Part shown: in pieces, positions 43,797 to 52,542 of the stretch
Layout: every line of letters begins with the position of its first letter
How positions within the stretch are numbered: position 1 is the first letter of the stretch
Assembly (NCBI RefSeq): GCF_004122145.1
Contig: NZ_SBKQ01000005.1
Location: 62,001 to 126,000, forward strand
DNA: 64,000 bases
Direction: 5' to 3'
From: Flavobacterium piscinae
GTDB lineage: Bacteria > Bacteroidota > Bacteroidia > Flavobacteriales > Flavobacteriaceae
Position numbers and translations under genes: made by a program
The notes under the pieces: generated by a model
Told to the model about the DNA's origin: nothing
What the model saw: only the letters and a program-made list of their open reading frames with translations
The model's database searches: none

Positions 43797-44726
43797 ATGA
43801 AGATACTGTTTGCAATAATAACTTTAATTGTCTGCTCAACAATTTACTGTCAGCAATTCGAATACGTTTATAAAAACAAAAGTGACAGCACGTCTAATTG
43901 TTACGTAAAAGTAATTCCGAATTCACAATCCATAAGAGGGCTTGTGATTAGAGATTACAGTGCTTTACCAAACTTTGCTGTGCCTTCTCCCCATCAATTT
44001 ACAAGTCTTTGTAGTAATGAGGGATTAATGACTTTATATACCGTTTCTTCAAAGAATTTTCCTGAATTTTTTACATCGGATGAAACTATTGCTGTTTTGG
44101 ACGAGATGGTTTATGAGGTTGTTCAAGAACACAAAATTCCAATTACAAACATTTTTATCGGTGGTATTTCAGCCAGTGGAACCAGAGCATTGCGGTATGC
44201 TCAATATTGCCAACAAGGTAAATCAAAACATGGTATTCAGATAAAAGGAGTTTTTTCGGTAGATTCACCGTTAGATTTGGCAAGATTTTATGAATCCGTT
44301 CATAAACATAGACATCACTTTAAAGAGGGAATGTTGTGGGAAGCCGAACTGATGAAACCTGTTTTTGAACAACTATTTAGCGGTTCTCCAACAAAATATG
44401 AAGAGGAATTCAGAAATGCGTCCGTGTTTTCACATTCAGATGATTCAGGCGGGAATGCAGTTTCTTTAAAAAATGTGAAAATTATATTATTTCATGAACC
44501 GGATATCGAATGGTGGATGAACGAGCGAGGCTGTTCCTATTTTGATATTAATTCTTACGATATTGTCGCATTTACTTTAAAACTTCGTTCATTAGGAAAT
44601 AAAAATGTCGAATTAATAACCACAACACAAAAAGGATTTGATCGCCAAGGAAACAGAAATTGTCATTCCTGGACCATTGTAGATGAAGTATATTTAACGA
44701 ATTGGATAACCCAACAGTTGGAATAG
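43797..44726 (+). CDS. Secreted alpha/beta-hydrolase-like protein
   Basis: 309 aa. Signal peptide to about CSTIYCQQ. Nucleophile elbow IGGISASGTRAL near residues 122-133 (G-x-S), an acidic residue in ILFHEPDIEWW and a late His in NCHSWTIVDE complete a plausible triad. Not close to a named family. Last intact unit of the array. A protein-coding remnant follows at once. Confidence 0.7.
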   Translation: MKILFAIITLIVCSTIYCQQFEYVYKNKSDSTSNCYVKVIPNSQSIRGLVIRDYSALPNFAVPSPHQFTSLCSNEGLMTLYTVSSKNFPEFFTSDETIAVLDEMVYEVVQEHKIPITNIFIGGISASGTRALRYAQYCQQGKSKHGIQIKGVFSVDSPLDLARFYESVHKHRHHFKEGMLWEAELMKPVFEQLFSGSPTKYEEEFRNASVFSHSDDSGGNAVSLKNVKIILFHEPDIEWWMNERGCSYFDINSYDIVAFTLKLRSLGNKNVELITTTQKGFDRQGNRNCHSWTIVDEVYLTNWITQQLE

Positions 44727-45010
44727 AAAATGGTGAAACATTAAAAATCAACAACAGAACAAATGTTTATACCGAAGTCAACATTCCAAGATATAGTTAT
44801 TATGTTGGTCATGGAATAAGTGATGAAGTTGAACATCTTTATACAAAAGGACTACCCTTTGCAAAAAGCTTTAAAAACGCCATGAAAGAATATTTTACTA
44901 ACTGTCCGAAACTAATTGGAAAAATTGAACAAGAAGTATTTAAAATCAATGAAATAGCAAAAATTGTAGCCTCTTATAATCAAATATGCTTAGGACAAAT
45001 TTCAGAATAA
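44720..45010 (+). pseudogene. C-terminal gene remnant, about 95 codons
   Basis: The frame ending at 45010 overlaps the end of the previous gene and has no good start. From VNIPRYSYYVGHGISDEV on, with FAKSFKNAMKEYFTNCPKLI and KINEIAKIVASYNQICL, it reads like the C-terminus of secreted Bacteroidota proteins. So it is probably a 5'-deleted gene captured next to the hydrolase. Function unknown. Confidence 0.55.
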
Positions 45011-45206
45011 AGTCGCCGATTTATTTGTTAACAAAAAAATCTATCTCGTTCAAATAAGTTTTCTAGGATTTTATTAAGTATAGCAAGTATCTTTAGAAAT
45101 CACATCAACAGAAACCCCTTAAAAATATCGAATAAAAATACATTTTTATTGTTTATCAATAAATATTTTTTATATATTTACGGCATAATTGTAAATCAAT
45201 CTCATT

Positions 45207-45743
45207 ATGTCAAAAAGAAATAACATCATTTTTAAAGGCTTGCACGTTGTAGCTTATATCATTTTTGTGGGTTTGTGCATTGAAGCCGGTGGTTTGTTAG
45301 TGAACTTTGTATTTAGTCTTTTCAAACCGGAAATCATTGCTAACTTATATCAAAAGTTAGATTTAATGGACATGTATAAACAAAGTAAACCTACTTTTTT
45401 TGGTATGTACAGTTTTATTTTGTCCATTGCTGTTTTGAAAGCCTATCTTTTTTATGAAGTGATTGTACTCTTGCATAAACTAGACCTTGAAAAACCATTT
45501 AGTACATTTGTTTCCGGACAAATTACCAAGATAAGCTCCACTACTCTTTCAATAGGGCTGTTGAGTTATTTGGCGAAACAAATTGCTGAAAAGTTGGTAG
45601 ATAAAGGGTATAATATGGATGCCTTACAGGACTTTTGGGTAGACAGTCAAGCGTTTATCTTAATGGCAGCGGTAATTTATGTGATAGCAACACTTTTTGC
45701 AAGAGGAGTAGCCATTCAGGCAGAAAACGATTTAACCATATAA
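45207..45743 (+). CDS. DUF2975 membrane protein
   Basis: 178 aa with four transmembrane segments (about residues 12-35, 65-90, 110-130, 148-168) and the DUF2975 closing part FARGVAIQAENDLTI. It is paired with a small HTH regulator 3 bp downstream, the standard arrangement of this family, which suggests a membrane-linked regulatory pair. A TATATTTA -7-like box lies about 30 bp upstream. Confidence 0.88.
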   Translation: MSKRNNIIFKGLHVVAYIIFVGLCIEAGGLLVNFVFSLFKPEIIANLYQKLDLMDMYKQSKPTFFGMYSFILSIAVLKAYLFYEVIVLLHKLDLEKPFSTFVSGQITKISSTTLSIGLLSYLAKQIAEKLVDKGYNMDALQDFWVDSQAFILMAAVIYVIATLFARGVAIQAENDLTI

Positions 45744-45746
45744 GTC

Positions 45747-45959
45747 ATGGCAATTATTGTAAACCTCGATGTGATGATGGCCAAACGGAAAATATCGTTG
45801 AACGAACTTTCTGCTAAAGTAGATTTAACTTTATCCAACTTATCCATTTTAAAAACCGGAAAGGCAAAAGCCATTCGATTCAGTACGCTAGAAGCCATTT
45901 GTAAGGCCTTGGATTGCCAACCCGGTGATATTTTGGAGTATGTGACGGATGAAGAATAA
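45747..45959 (+). CDS. XRE-family HTH regulator (YozG-like)
   Basis: 70 aa. Cro/C1-type HTH: VMMAKRKISLNELSAKVDLT, LSNLSILKTGKAKAIRF, STLEAICKALDCQPGDILEY. It is the usual partner of DUF2975 proteins; the target is unknown but autoregulation is typical of such pairs. Confidence 0.92.
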   Translation: MAIIVNLDVMMAKRKISLNELSAKVDLTLSNLSILKTGKAKAIRFSTLEAICKALDCQPGDILEYVTDEE

Positions 45960-46040
45960 ATTAAATTGTATTTAAATGATGAATGTTAAACCTTTTATTA
46001 ATTTTAGTGTCTAACTACCAATCCTTTAAAAAAAAAAGCT

Positions 46041-47330
46041 ATGAAAAAAATCTACTTTTTCTTGTTGTTTGGCTGTACTGGTGCCGTTGTGGGACAGGAC
46101 ATCTATTTCCCGCCCACCTCCGGAACGGCTTGGGAAACTACCTCACCTGCTATGTTGGGCTATTGCCCGGAAAAAATTGAAGCTCTTTATACCTTTTTAG
46201 AAGAAAATCAATCCAAAGCCTTTTTATTATTGAAAGACGGAAAAATAGTGTTAGAGCAGTATTTTGATGGTTTTCAGCCCACTGATAATTGGTATTGGGC
46301 TTCTGCCGGAAAAACAATAACCGCTTTTACGGTAGGCATTGCACAACAAGAAGGTTTCTTATCTATTGATGATCCTACCGCTGATTATTTAGGAGAAGGT
46401 TGGACAACAGCACCTCTGGAAAAAGAACAACTCATTACCGTCAAAAACCAACTCAGCATGACCACCGGATTGGATTATACAGTTCCTAATTTAGGGTGTA
46501 CAGACCCTACGTGTTTGTTGTATCTTGCTGATGCAGGCGAACAATGGTATTATCACAATGCTCCTTATACCCTATTGGATCAAGTAATTGAAGGTGCCAC
46601 GAACACCACATTAAATCAATATTTTTCGCAAAAAGTAAGAATCCCAATCGGGATGAATGGTACGTTTCTTCCGGTAGAAGAAAACAATGTGTATTTTAGT
46701 ACACCCCGCAGTATGGCCCGTTTTGGCTTGCTCATGCTTAATGAAGGTAGTTGGGGTACAACACCCATCATGACCGATGCTACGTATTTTAATGAGATGA
46801 TAAACACCTCACAAGACCTGAATTTGTCTTATGGGTATTTGTGGTGGCTCAATGGAAAAAGTTCTTTTATGGTTCCAGGTACAACCGCAACTTTCCCAGG
46901 ATTCTTAATTCCCAATGCCCCTGCAGACACTTATTTGGCGGCAGGAAAAAACGGTCAGTTTTTGAGTATCACTCCCAGCGAAGGATTGGTATGGATTAGA
47001 ATGGGTGACAATCCGGATGATTTGCCCGTTCCCTTTTTATTGAATACTCAGATTTGGGACAAAATAAATGATTTGGTTTGTCCACTTTCAACCACTGATA
47101 TTACAAAAGAGAAATGGCAAGTTTTTCCCAATCCAGTGGTTCATGAATTGACTATTCAATCGGCTGAACATCTATCCCACACCTGGGAATTGTATACTCA
47201 CACGTTGCAATTTATTCAACGCGGAGATCAATTTTCATCGCCTGATTTTAGTGTTTATGCCCAAGGAATGTATTGGGTTAAAATTCAATCTGACAAGGAT
47301 GTGATTTGGAAAAAAGTTCTAAAAAATTGA
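46041..47330 (+). CDS. T9SS-exported serine hydrolase (class C beta-lactamase fold)
   Basis: 429 aa. Signal peptide (about 1-19). Nucleophile motif SAGK (S88, K91) in WYWASAGKT, a YHN tyrosine motif near residue 172, and GYLWWLNGK. Residues about 355-429, with KWQVFPNPVVHELTIQSAE and YAQGMYWVKI, form a type A T9SS sorting domain. It is probably an esterase or peptidase acting outside the cell; beta-lactamase activity is not implied. Confidence 0.88.
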   Translation: MKKIYFFLLFGCTGAVVGQDIYFPPTSGTAWETTSPAMLGYCPEKIEALYTFLEENQSKAFLLLKDGKIVLEQYFDGFQPTDNWYWASAGKTITAFTVGIAQQEGFLSIDDPTADYLGEGWTTAPLEKEQLITVKNQLSMTTGLDYTVPNLGCTDPTCLLYLADAGEQWYYHNAPYTLLDQVIEGATNTTLNQYFSQKVRIPIGMNGTFLPVEENNVYFSTPRSMARFGLLMLNEGSWGTTPIMTDATYFNEMINTSQDLNLSYGYLWWLNGKSSFMVPGTTATFPGFLIPNAPADTYLAAGKNGQFLSITPSEGLVWIRMGDNPDDLPVPFLLNTQIWDKINDLVCPLSTTDITKEKWQVFPNPVVHELTIQSAEHLSHTWELYTHTLQFIQRGDQFSSPDFSVYAQGMYWVKIQSDKDVIWKKVLKN

Positions 47331-47372
47331 TTTCTAAATCTTTATTAGAGAAAACTATTTACCTTTACACGT

Positions 47373-48212
47373 ATGGAAAAGTGTAAAAACTGTCAAACCG
47401 ATTTCTCAGGAAACTTTTGTCCTATGTGTGGACAAAAAGTTTTTCATGAAGAAGATAAATCCATAAAAAAAATTGGTGTTGAGATTTTTCATTTTTTTAC
47501 CAATTTTGATAATTCTTTTTTTAAATCGCTATTCACAGTTATCAAAAGTCCGGGACAGTTGACATTAGATTATTGTAACGGAAAGCAAAAAAGATATTTC
47601 AAGCCTATTTCTCTATTTTTTGTAATGGTCGTATTGTATTTACTTTTTCCTATTTTTAGTGGATTGAATACTGAAATGAAATACTATAAAGGCACCCTTA
47701 TTTTTGGTAGTACCGTAAAAAAAGAGCTGAATAATAAATTGGAAAAAGAACAAATTTCTTTTGAAGAATTAAGTCAAAAATTTAAAAGTAAATCAGAATT
47801 TGTTTCTAAAGTGGTTCTTTTTTCGTTTATTCCAATTTCTTCTATTTTTATTTTCTTTTTGTTTTATAAACAAAAGCTAATGTTGTATGACAATATTATT
47901 TTAGCGACAGAAATGAATATTTTTTACTTATCAGCTCTATTTTTTGTTTTTCCAATTTTATATCTATTAATATTAAATTTAATTTCTTCTTTATTTTCAA
48001 TTTCAAATGAAAACCAAAATTCAGACATCCATATTTCATTCATTTCAATTACAATTTTTGTTATTTACAGTTCAATTATTTTCCAACGTGTTTTTCAACA
48101 AAAAAGGTGGGTTTCAATTTTAAAAGGAATAGGATTTGCTGTTTTACACACTTTATTCTTGATTAGTCTTTACCGATTTATCGTGTTTAAATTAGTCCTT
48201 TTACAGTTGTGA
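47373..48212 (+). CDS. DUF3667 zinc-ribbon membrane protein
   Basis: 279 aa. N-terminal zinc ribbon with CxxC...CxxC (C4, C7, C16, C19), a FFTNFDNSFFKSL region and SPGQLTLDYCNGKQKRYFKP, the DUF3667 signature. Four to five transmembrane helices follow (from about residue 80). Family function unknown. Confidence 0.88.
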   Translation: MEKCKNCQTDFSGNFCPMCGQKVFHEEDKSIKKIGVEIFHFFTNFDNSFFKSLFTVIKSPGQLTLDYCNGKQKRYFKPISLFFVMVVLYLLFPIFSGLNTEMKYYKGTLIFGSTVKKELNNKLEKEQISFEELSQKFKSKSEFVSKVVLFSFIPISSIFIFFLFYKQKLMLYDNIILATEMNIFYLSALFFVFPILYLLILNLISSLFSISNENQNSDIHISFISITIFVIYSSIIFQRVFQQKRWVSILKGIGFAVLHTLFLISLYRFIVFKLVLLQL

Positions 48213-48231
48213 AGTTAATAAGTAAAATAAA

Positions 48232-48259
48232 AAAAGGACAACCCTAAGATTGTCCTTTT
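48232..48259. terminator. Bidirectional terminator between DUF3667 gene and tRNA-Thr
   Basis: Perfect 10-bp stem AAAAGGACAA / TTGTCCTTTT with an 8-nt loop. An A-run before it gives a T-run on the minus strand for the tRNA transcript; the plus strand ends in TTTT. Confidence 0.85.
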
Positions 48260-48265
48260 CAATTG

Positions 48266-48339
48266 AGCCGATAGAGGGACTCGAACCCACGACCTGCTGA
48301 TTACAAATCAGCTGCTCTAGCCAGCTGAGCTACACCGGC
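48266..48339 (-). tRNA. tRNA-Thr (anticodon TGT)
   Basis: 74 nt. Acceptor stem GCCGGTG with TATCGGC, D-arm GCTCAGCTGGCTAGAGC, anticodon stem CTGAT/ATCAG with loop TTTGTAA (anticodon TGT, reads ACA), and T-arm GTGGGTTCGAGTCCCTC. CCA is not encoded. Confidence 0.97.
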
Positions 48340-48418
48340 GTCTCAATGTGAGTGCAAATATAATTTTGAAAATGAATATTCCAAAACAAAAAAGCACTTT
48401 TTTTATCAAAAAAATGGA

Positions 48419-48685
48419 TTAAAGTGCGTTTACTTTTTCAACTAATTGAATAGCAGCCGCTTCTAAATCCTTCTCTACTTGCTTTAAATGAGCTTTACGG
48501 CTTTCTACTTTTTTATCGTTTACTTTTGTAATTAAGGTATCAAACGTAGCTATCGCCTCATCAATCAAAGCACTGGATTGTTCTGTTGGTTTTCCGGTTG
48601 TTGTCATTTCATGGTAATAAACCGCCTCGATAATATCACCCATTACAAAATTGATATCTTTCTTTAAATTTCTAATACTTGCCAT
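48419..48685 (-). CDS. Conserved Flavobacteriia helical protein, 88 aa
   Basis: All-helical acidic protein (SIRNLKKDINFVMGDIIEAV, ... LKQVEKDLEAAAIQLV), known from memory as a conserved small cytosolic protein of Flavobacteriia without assigned function. A TACTTTTG -7 box lies 26 bp upstream. Confidence 0.8.
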   Translation of the reverse strand: MASIRNLKKDINFVMGDIIEAVYYHEMTTTGKPTEQSSALIDEAIATFDTLITKVNDKKVESRKAHLKQVEKDLEAAAIQLVEKVNAL

Positions 48686-48710
48686 TTTTTATTTAATTTT
48701 AATTGCGGTG

Positions 48711-48718
48711 CAAAAGTA
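48711..48718 (-). promoter_or_regulatory. -7 box for the 88-aa gene
   Basis: Minus-strand TACTTTTG (TAnnTTTG), giving a short 5' UTR of about 20 nt. No matching -33 at the ideal spacing. Confidence 0.45.
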
Positions 48719-48829
48719 CATAAAATTTTATTAAAAGCCACAAAATACACGAATTAGCACGAATTTTATACTTCACTAATTTGTGTGAATAATGAAATTC
48801 AAGACGAAAAAAGTGTGTACTTGTTATTA

Positions 48830-48899
48830 AACACGAATTTCACGAATTAGCACGAATTTATAATTTAACCAATTCGTGTTAATTAGTGAAATTCGTGTT
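48830..48899. repeat. Long inverted repeat downstream of manA
   Basis: Arms 48830-48858 and 48871-48899 are complementary at 27 of 29 positions (AACACGAATTTCAC... family) around a short AT-rich loop. A partial direct copy (CACGAATTAGCACGAATTTT) lies at 48750-48769. It may fold as a transcription end for manA or be a dispersed palindrome. Confidence 0.75.
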
Positions 48900-48919
48900 G
48901 AAAAAGAATCAATTTTGAA

Positions 48920-49882
48920 CTAAACCGTAATTTCTAATAGTGTTGAAGTTCCTTTTAACTTGAAAGAAGTAAGTATAGCCGGAAGTAAAATCGTATCACC
49001 CGTTTGATAAGCATATTTTTCATCCTTCAGAAACAATTCAAAACTACCTCCTGTGCACATAAAAACCATGAAAGAATCATTATTCTTTTCAATTATCAAT
49101 TCACCGTTAAGTGAAATTATATTGGTTTTAAAATACGGACAATCTACTAATGATGAACTATTATTTTCTATTGCTTTGTATTCTTTTTTGGAAGAAGTTG
49201 TTTTATAATTGATTGCATCCAACGCCAATTCGGTGTGCAATTCACGTTCGTTTCCATTGGCATCTACCCTATCCCAATCATAAATTCGATAGGTAACATC
49301 ACTGGTTTGTTGAATTTCCGCTATCACAATGCCGGCACCAATAGCATGTATGGTTCCGGTTTCTAAAAAGAAAACATCGCCCTTTTTCACAGGAACTTCA
49401 TTCAAAAGTGAAATGAGCGTTTTATTTTCAATATGCTCTAAATATTCCTCACGAGAAGAATCTTCTTTAAATCCAATTATCAGACGAGCATTTTCATCCG
49501 CTTGCATGACATACCACATTTCGGTTTTTCCAAAAGAGTTATGACGTGCTTTTGCTAATTCGTCATTAGGGTGCAACTGAATCGATAAGTCTTCTCGGGC
49601 ATCTAAATATTTAAAAAGCAAAGGAAATTGTTTCCCGAATCGAGCAAAAACCGTTTTGCCCAGTATTTCTTCAGGATATAAGTCAATCAATTCATTAATA
49701 TTTTTCCCTTTGAAAAGACCATTCTTGATAACACTTACATCATTAGGAACGGTAGAAATTTCCCAACTTTCTCCGGTGATTTCAGAGTTGATTGGCTTAT
49801 TTAAATAGGTTTTTAATTTGGTCCCACCCCAAATGCGTTCTTTTAAAATGGGATGAAAAGTAAGCGGATAAAATGATGCCAT
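48920..49882 (-). CDS. manA: Mannose-6-phosphate isomerase, class I
   Basis: 320 aa from the ATG at 49880-49882 (MASFYPLTFHPILKERIWGG); a leader 10 codons longer is less typical. Zn-ligand region QLHPND and the GTIHAIG motif with EIQQTSDVTYR identify type I PMI (cupin fold), which interconverts Man-6-P and Fru-6-P for mannose metabolism or GDP-mannose supply. Monocistronic or first of its run. Confidence 0.92.
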   Translation of the reverse strand: MASFYPLTFHPILKERIWGGTKLKTYLNKPINSEITGESWEISTVPNDVSVIKNGLFKGKNINELIDLYPEEILGKTVFARFGKQFPLLFKYLDAREDLSIQLHPNDELAKARHNSFGKTEMWYVMQADENARLIIGFKEDSSREEYLEHIENKTLISLLNEVPVKKGDVFFLETGTIHAIGAGIVIAEIQQTSDVTYRIYDWDRVDANGNERELHTELALDAINYKTTSSKKEYKAIENNSSSLVDCPYFKTNIISLNGELIIEKNNDSFMVFMCTGGSFELFLKDEKYAYQTGDTILLPAILTSFKLKGTSTLLEITV

Positions 49883-49942
49883 TGTTTTTTTACAAAGGTC
49901 AAAAATAAGCAATTGAATTGATACTATTTTTTATTCAAAGAC

Positions 49943-50398
49943 TTATACTATTTTTTTTAGCATTTGAAGAGCTTTTTCGATATGGATTTTTCCGGAAAGG
50001 TTATCAAAAATCAAACGTATAATTCCTTTTTCATCAATTACATAGGTCACACGACCGGGTATGAGTCCAAATAAAGCGGTGGGAACACCAAATAGATTGC
50101 GTAATTTTTTATCATGATCGGATAAAAGTGTAAAAGGCAATTGATATTTTTGAGCAAACTTTTGATGTGAAGTGGATGAATCTCCGCTCACACCAATCAC
50201 CTCCGCTCCTAAATCGGTAAATTCTTCATATTTGTCTCGAAATGTACATGCTTGTTCAGTACAAACGCGTGTATCATCTTTTGGATAGAAATATATAACA
50301 ACCGGTTTTTTTCCTATTACCGATGAACTGTCAAAACGTTCTCCTTGTGTATTTTTTGCTATAAAATGTGGAACTGTATCACCTACTTTCAATGCCAT
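49943..50398 (-). CDS. bcp: Thioredoxin-dependent peroxiredoxin (BCP/PrxQ)
   Basis: 151 aa. PrxQ-type pair C46 and C51 in RVCTEQACTFRD, preceded by VVIYFYPKDDT and followed by VIGVSGDSSTSHQKF. Reduces hydrogen and lipid peroxides using thioredoxin. Its start lies 1 bp from the queD stop, so the two are likely co-transcribed. Confidence 0.93.
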   Translation of the reverse strand: MALKVGDTVPHFIAKNTQGERFDSSSVIGKKPVVIYFYPKDDTRVCTEQACTFRDKYEEFTDLGAEVIGVSGDSSTSHQKFAQKYQLPFTLLSDHDKKLRNLFGVPTALFGLIPGRVTYVIDEKGIIRLIFDNLSGKIHIEKALQMLKKIV

Positions 50399-50399
50399 T

Positions 50400-50810
50400 T
50401 TAATTTCCTTTATAGGTTACAAAATTTCGAGGAGTTTCGTATAAAACGACTTCTAAATCAAGTGAATCTTTGATGTAATTACGTAATTTATTCCAAATTA
50501 CAACGGCAATATTCTCAGCCGTCGGATTCAAATTATCAAAATCCGGAACATCCAAATTCAAGTTTTTATGGTCAAATGCATTTTCAATATGTTCCTTGAT
50601 TAAGTCGGAAAGAATTTTTACATCCATCACAAAACCGGTTTCTTGGTCTATTTCTCCAGTTACACTTACGATCAATTCATAATTGTGTCCGTGATAGTTG
50701 GGATTGTTACATTTTCCAAAAACCAAATCGTTTTTTTCCATCGACCAATCTTTGCGATACAATCGGTGAGCAGCGTTAAAGTGAGCTTTTCTGGAAACAG
50801 TGACTCTCAT
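50400..50810 (-). CDS. queD: 6-carboxytetrahydropterin synthase (QueD)
   Basis: 136 aa. Zn-binding His residues H15 (FNAAHRL), H40 and H42 (YHGHNYEL), the catalytic Cys C34 in FGKCNNPNYHG and the late ETPRNFV element fit QueD/PTPS proteins of queuosine synthesis. It sits between idi and the peroxiredoxin gene on the same strand (38-bp and 1-bp gaps). Confidence 0.9.
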   Translation of the reverse strand: MRVTVSRKAHFNAAHRLYRKDWSMEKNDLVFGKCNNPNYHGHNYELIVSVTGEIDQETGFVMDVKILSDLIKEHIENAFDHKNLNLDVPDFDNLNPTAENIAVVIWNKLRNYIKDSLDLEVVLYETPRNFVTYKGN

Positions 50811-50848
50811 TTTATTGAAATTTGAAGTTGATTTTTGTTCTTGTTATT

Positions 50849-51376
50849 TTACAGTTTGTGTTCTTCCAAAAAATGATAAAACTCATCAAAAATGATTTTA
50901 AACCAAACAGTGTAGTTTTCAGATTGCGTTTGAATATCGTCTTTAATCGCTTCAATACTCATCCATTTCCAACTTTCTACCTCATCGGGATTAATTTTTG
51001 GAGCTTCATTGTAATATCCAATCATAACGTGGTCGAGTTCATGTTCGGTTAAACCGTTATCAAACGGAGCTTTGTAAATAAAATGAAATAATTCTTTTAA
51101 TTCGGTGGTAAAACCCATTTCTTCGTATAATCGACGGGTTCCGGCTTGAATATTGGTTTCGCCCTCCCGTTGGTGACTGCAACAGGTGTTCGTCCACAAC
51201 AAAGGCGAATGGTATTTATGATGAGCACGTTGTTGCAACATCACTTCGTTTTTATCATTCAATACAAAAACGGAAAAAGCACGATGAAGTACCGCCTTTT
51301 CATGAGCTTCGAGTTTTTCCATCAACCCAATTGGCTCGTCGTTTTCGTTTACTAAAATTACTTTTTCTTCTGTCAT
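50849..51376 (-). CDS. idi: Isopentenyl-diphosphate delta-isomerase (type I)
   Basis: 175 aa Nudix-fold isomerase interconverting IPP and DMAPP. Catalytic Cys in WTNTCCSHQREGE (residues 61-73), Nudix helix near RRLYEEMGF, and the HELDHVMIGYY metal-binding element. Supplies prenyl precursors, e.g. for menaquinone side chains. First gene of the idi-queD-bcp run. Confidence 0.94.
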   Translation of the reverse strand: MTEEKVILVNENDEPIGLMEKLEAHEKAVLHRAFSVFVLNDKNEVMLQQRAHHKYHSPLLWTNTCCSHQREGETNIQAGTRRLYEEMGFTTELKELFHFIYKAPFDNGLTEHELDHVMIGYYNEAPKINPDEVESWKWMSIEAIKDDIQTQSENYTVWFKIIFDEFYHFLEEHKL

Positions 51377-51394
51377 AGCTTTTTAATAGCACTT

Positions 51395-51402
51395 CAAAGG
51401 TA
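51395..51402 (-). promoter_or_regulatory. -7 box for idi
   Basis: Minus-strand TACCTTTG (TAnnTTTG), 18 bp before the idi ATG. Confidence 0.45.
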
Positions 51403-51477
51403 AGAAAAAGTTCGTTTTTATTTTGATTTATATGGATTTGTGATAAGTTTAACGGGTGTTGAAGATAGTAATTTTGG

Positions 51478-51507
51478 TTTGAATTTAAAATAGTTTAGTT
51501 ATTTTTG
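51478..51507 (+). promoter_or_regulatory. Bacteroidota promoter for the 51523 gene
   Basis: TTTG (51478-51481) and TATTTTTG (51500-51507) are separated by 18 bp, close to the TTTG-N19-TAnnTTTG consensus. The ATG follows 16 bp later, implying a very short leader. Confidence 0.6.
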
Positions 51508-51522
51508 AGTTATTAGAAATAT

Positions 51523-52542
51523 ATGAAAAAATTTATTTTTTTATTTTTCCCAATAGTAGCCTTTTCACAACTCTCCGAAAAGGTCAACATTCTTTTTTCA
51601 GAATTAAATACTTTTGAAAGAGTTGAAAGTGAACATATTTCTTTTGGTGGCATTCAAAGTAAATCCTATCAACTATTTGAAGATATTGATTCCATTGCTT
51701 CAACTGATGAATTAGTCTACATGGTAAAAAATGGAAACTTATCCACAAAAGCTTATCTCTCTTACTTGTTAGTTGATAGAAAATATGAAAAGAATACCGA
51801 AATTTTCAAACTTTTTCTTAAAAATAATGACACTTTAAATATTACGGTTGGTTGTGTTGGTCATACTTCTACTTTAGCGGCTGAATTCTATAGTTATTTT
51901 TTTAATGAAAAAAGAAAAATTGAAGACAGAAAAGCATTAGAATCTGAAATTTTAAAAGATCCAAAAGCATATGAATTTTTTCCTATTGAAGATTATCATT
52001 CGAATTGGAATTATGAAGAAATAATAAATTCAATCAATGAACTAAATGGAATTGCATTAAAAACTGACTCAATTAATCCAATAACAATTAATACTATATT
52101 TAGATTAAATGATTATCAGTTAAATGATTATGTCAAAGTAAAATCAATTGCAACTAAATACCCCACTCGAGAAACTCTAGCTACTTTAGCCAGTTTTAAA
52201 GAAGATAAAGATCTGAATATCATTCTTGAAAATAAAAAAATTAATTTTTTAGCAATATCAAAATTTCCTCATTCATCTTTTTTCTCTTACCTGCAAGAGT
52301 CTTGTGAAAATCAATATCAAAATTTAGATTTTTACGATGCAATTACAAGTTATTGCACAAAAGAATCAGGTCTTGAATTGGAAAAGTTATACAATAAAAT
52401 AATTTTAGAAAATAAAAAATTTCCAATGTTAGGTGATGAATTGCTTGTCTATTTGTTAAATTTTATTGAAGACAAAAAATGTTCCGAACACAACGACTTT
52501 TTTGTAAAACTAAACGATTATCTTACCCCAAACTCTCCTTAA
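51523..52542 (+). CDS. Secreted hypothetical protein, 339 aa
   Basis: Signal peptide (MKKFIFLFFPIVAFSQ). The body is mainly helical, with a FGGIQSKSYQLFEDIDSIAS start and FKEDKDLNIILENK in the C-terminal half, possibly HEAT-like repeats. No known motif. Its end overlaps the end of the convergent FAD oxidoreductase by 20 bp. Confidence 0.65.
   Translation: MKKFIFLFFPIVAFSQLSEKVNILFSELNTFERVESEHISFGGIQSKSYQLFEDIDSIASTDELVYMVKNGNLSTKAYLSYLLVDRKYEKNTEIFKLFLKNNDTLNITVGCVGHTSTLAAEFYSYFFNEKRKIEDRKALESEILKDPKAYEFFPIEDYHSNWNYEEIINSINELNGIALKTDSINPITINTIFRLNDYQLNDYVKVKSIATKYPTRETLATLASFKEDKDLNIILENKKINFLAISKFPHSSFFSYLQESCENQYQNLDFYDAITSYCTKESGLELEKLYNKIILENKKFPMLGDELLVYLLNFIEDKKCSEHNDFFVKLNDYLTPNSP

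Noticed and set aside
52523..52542. Overlap of two genes as an annotation error
   Set aside because: Both stops are well placed; a 20-bp convergent overlap is acceptable.
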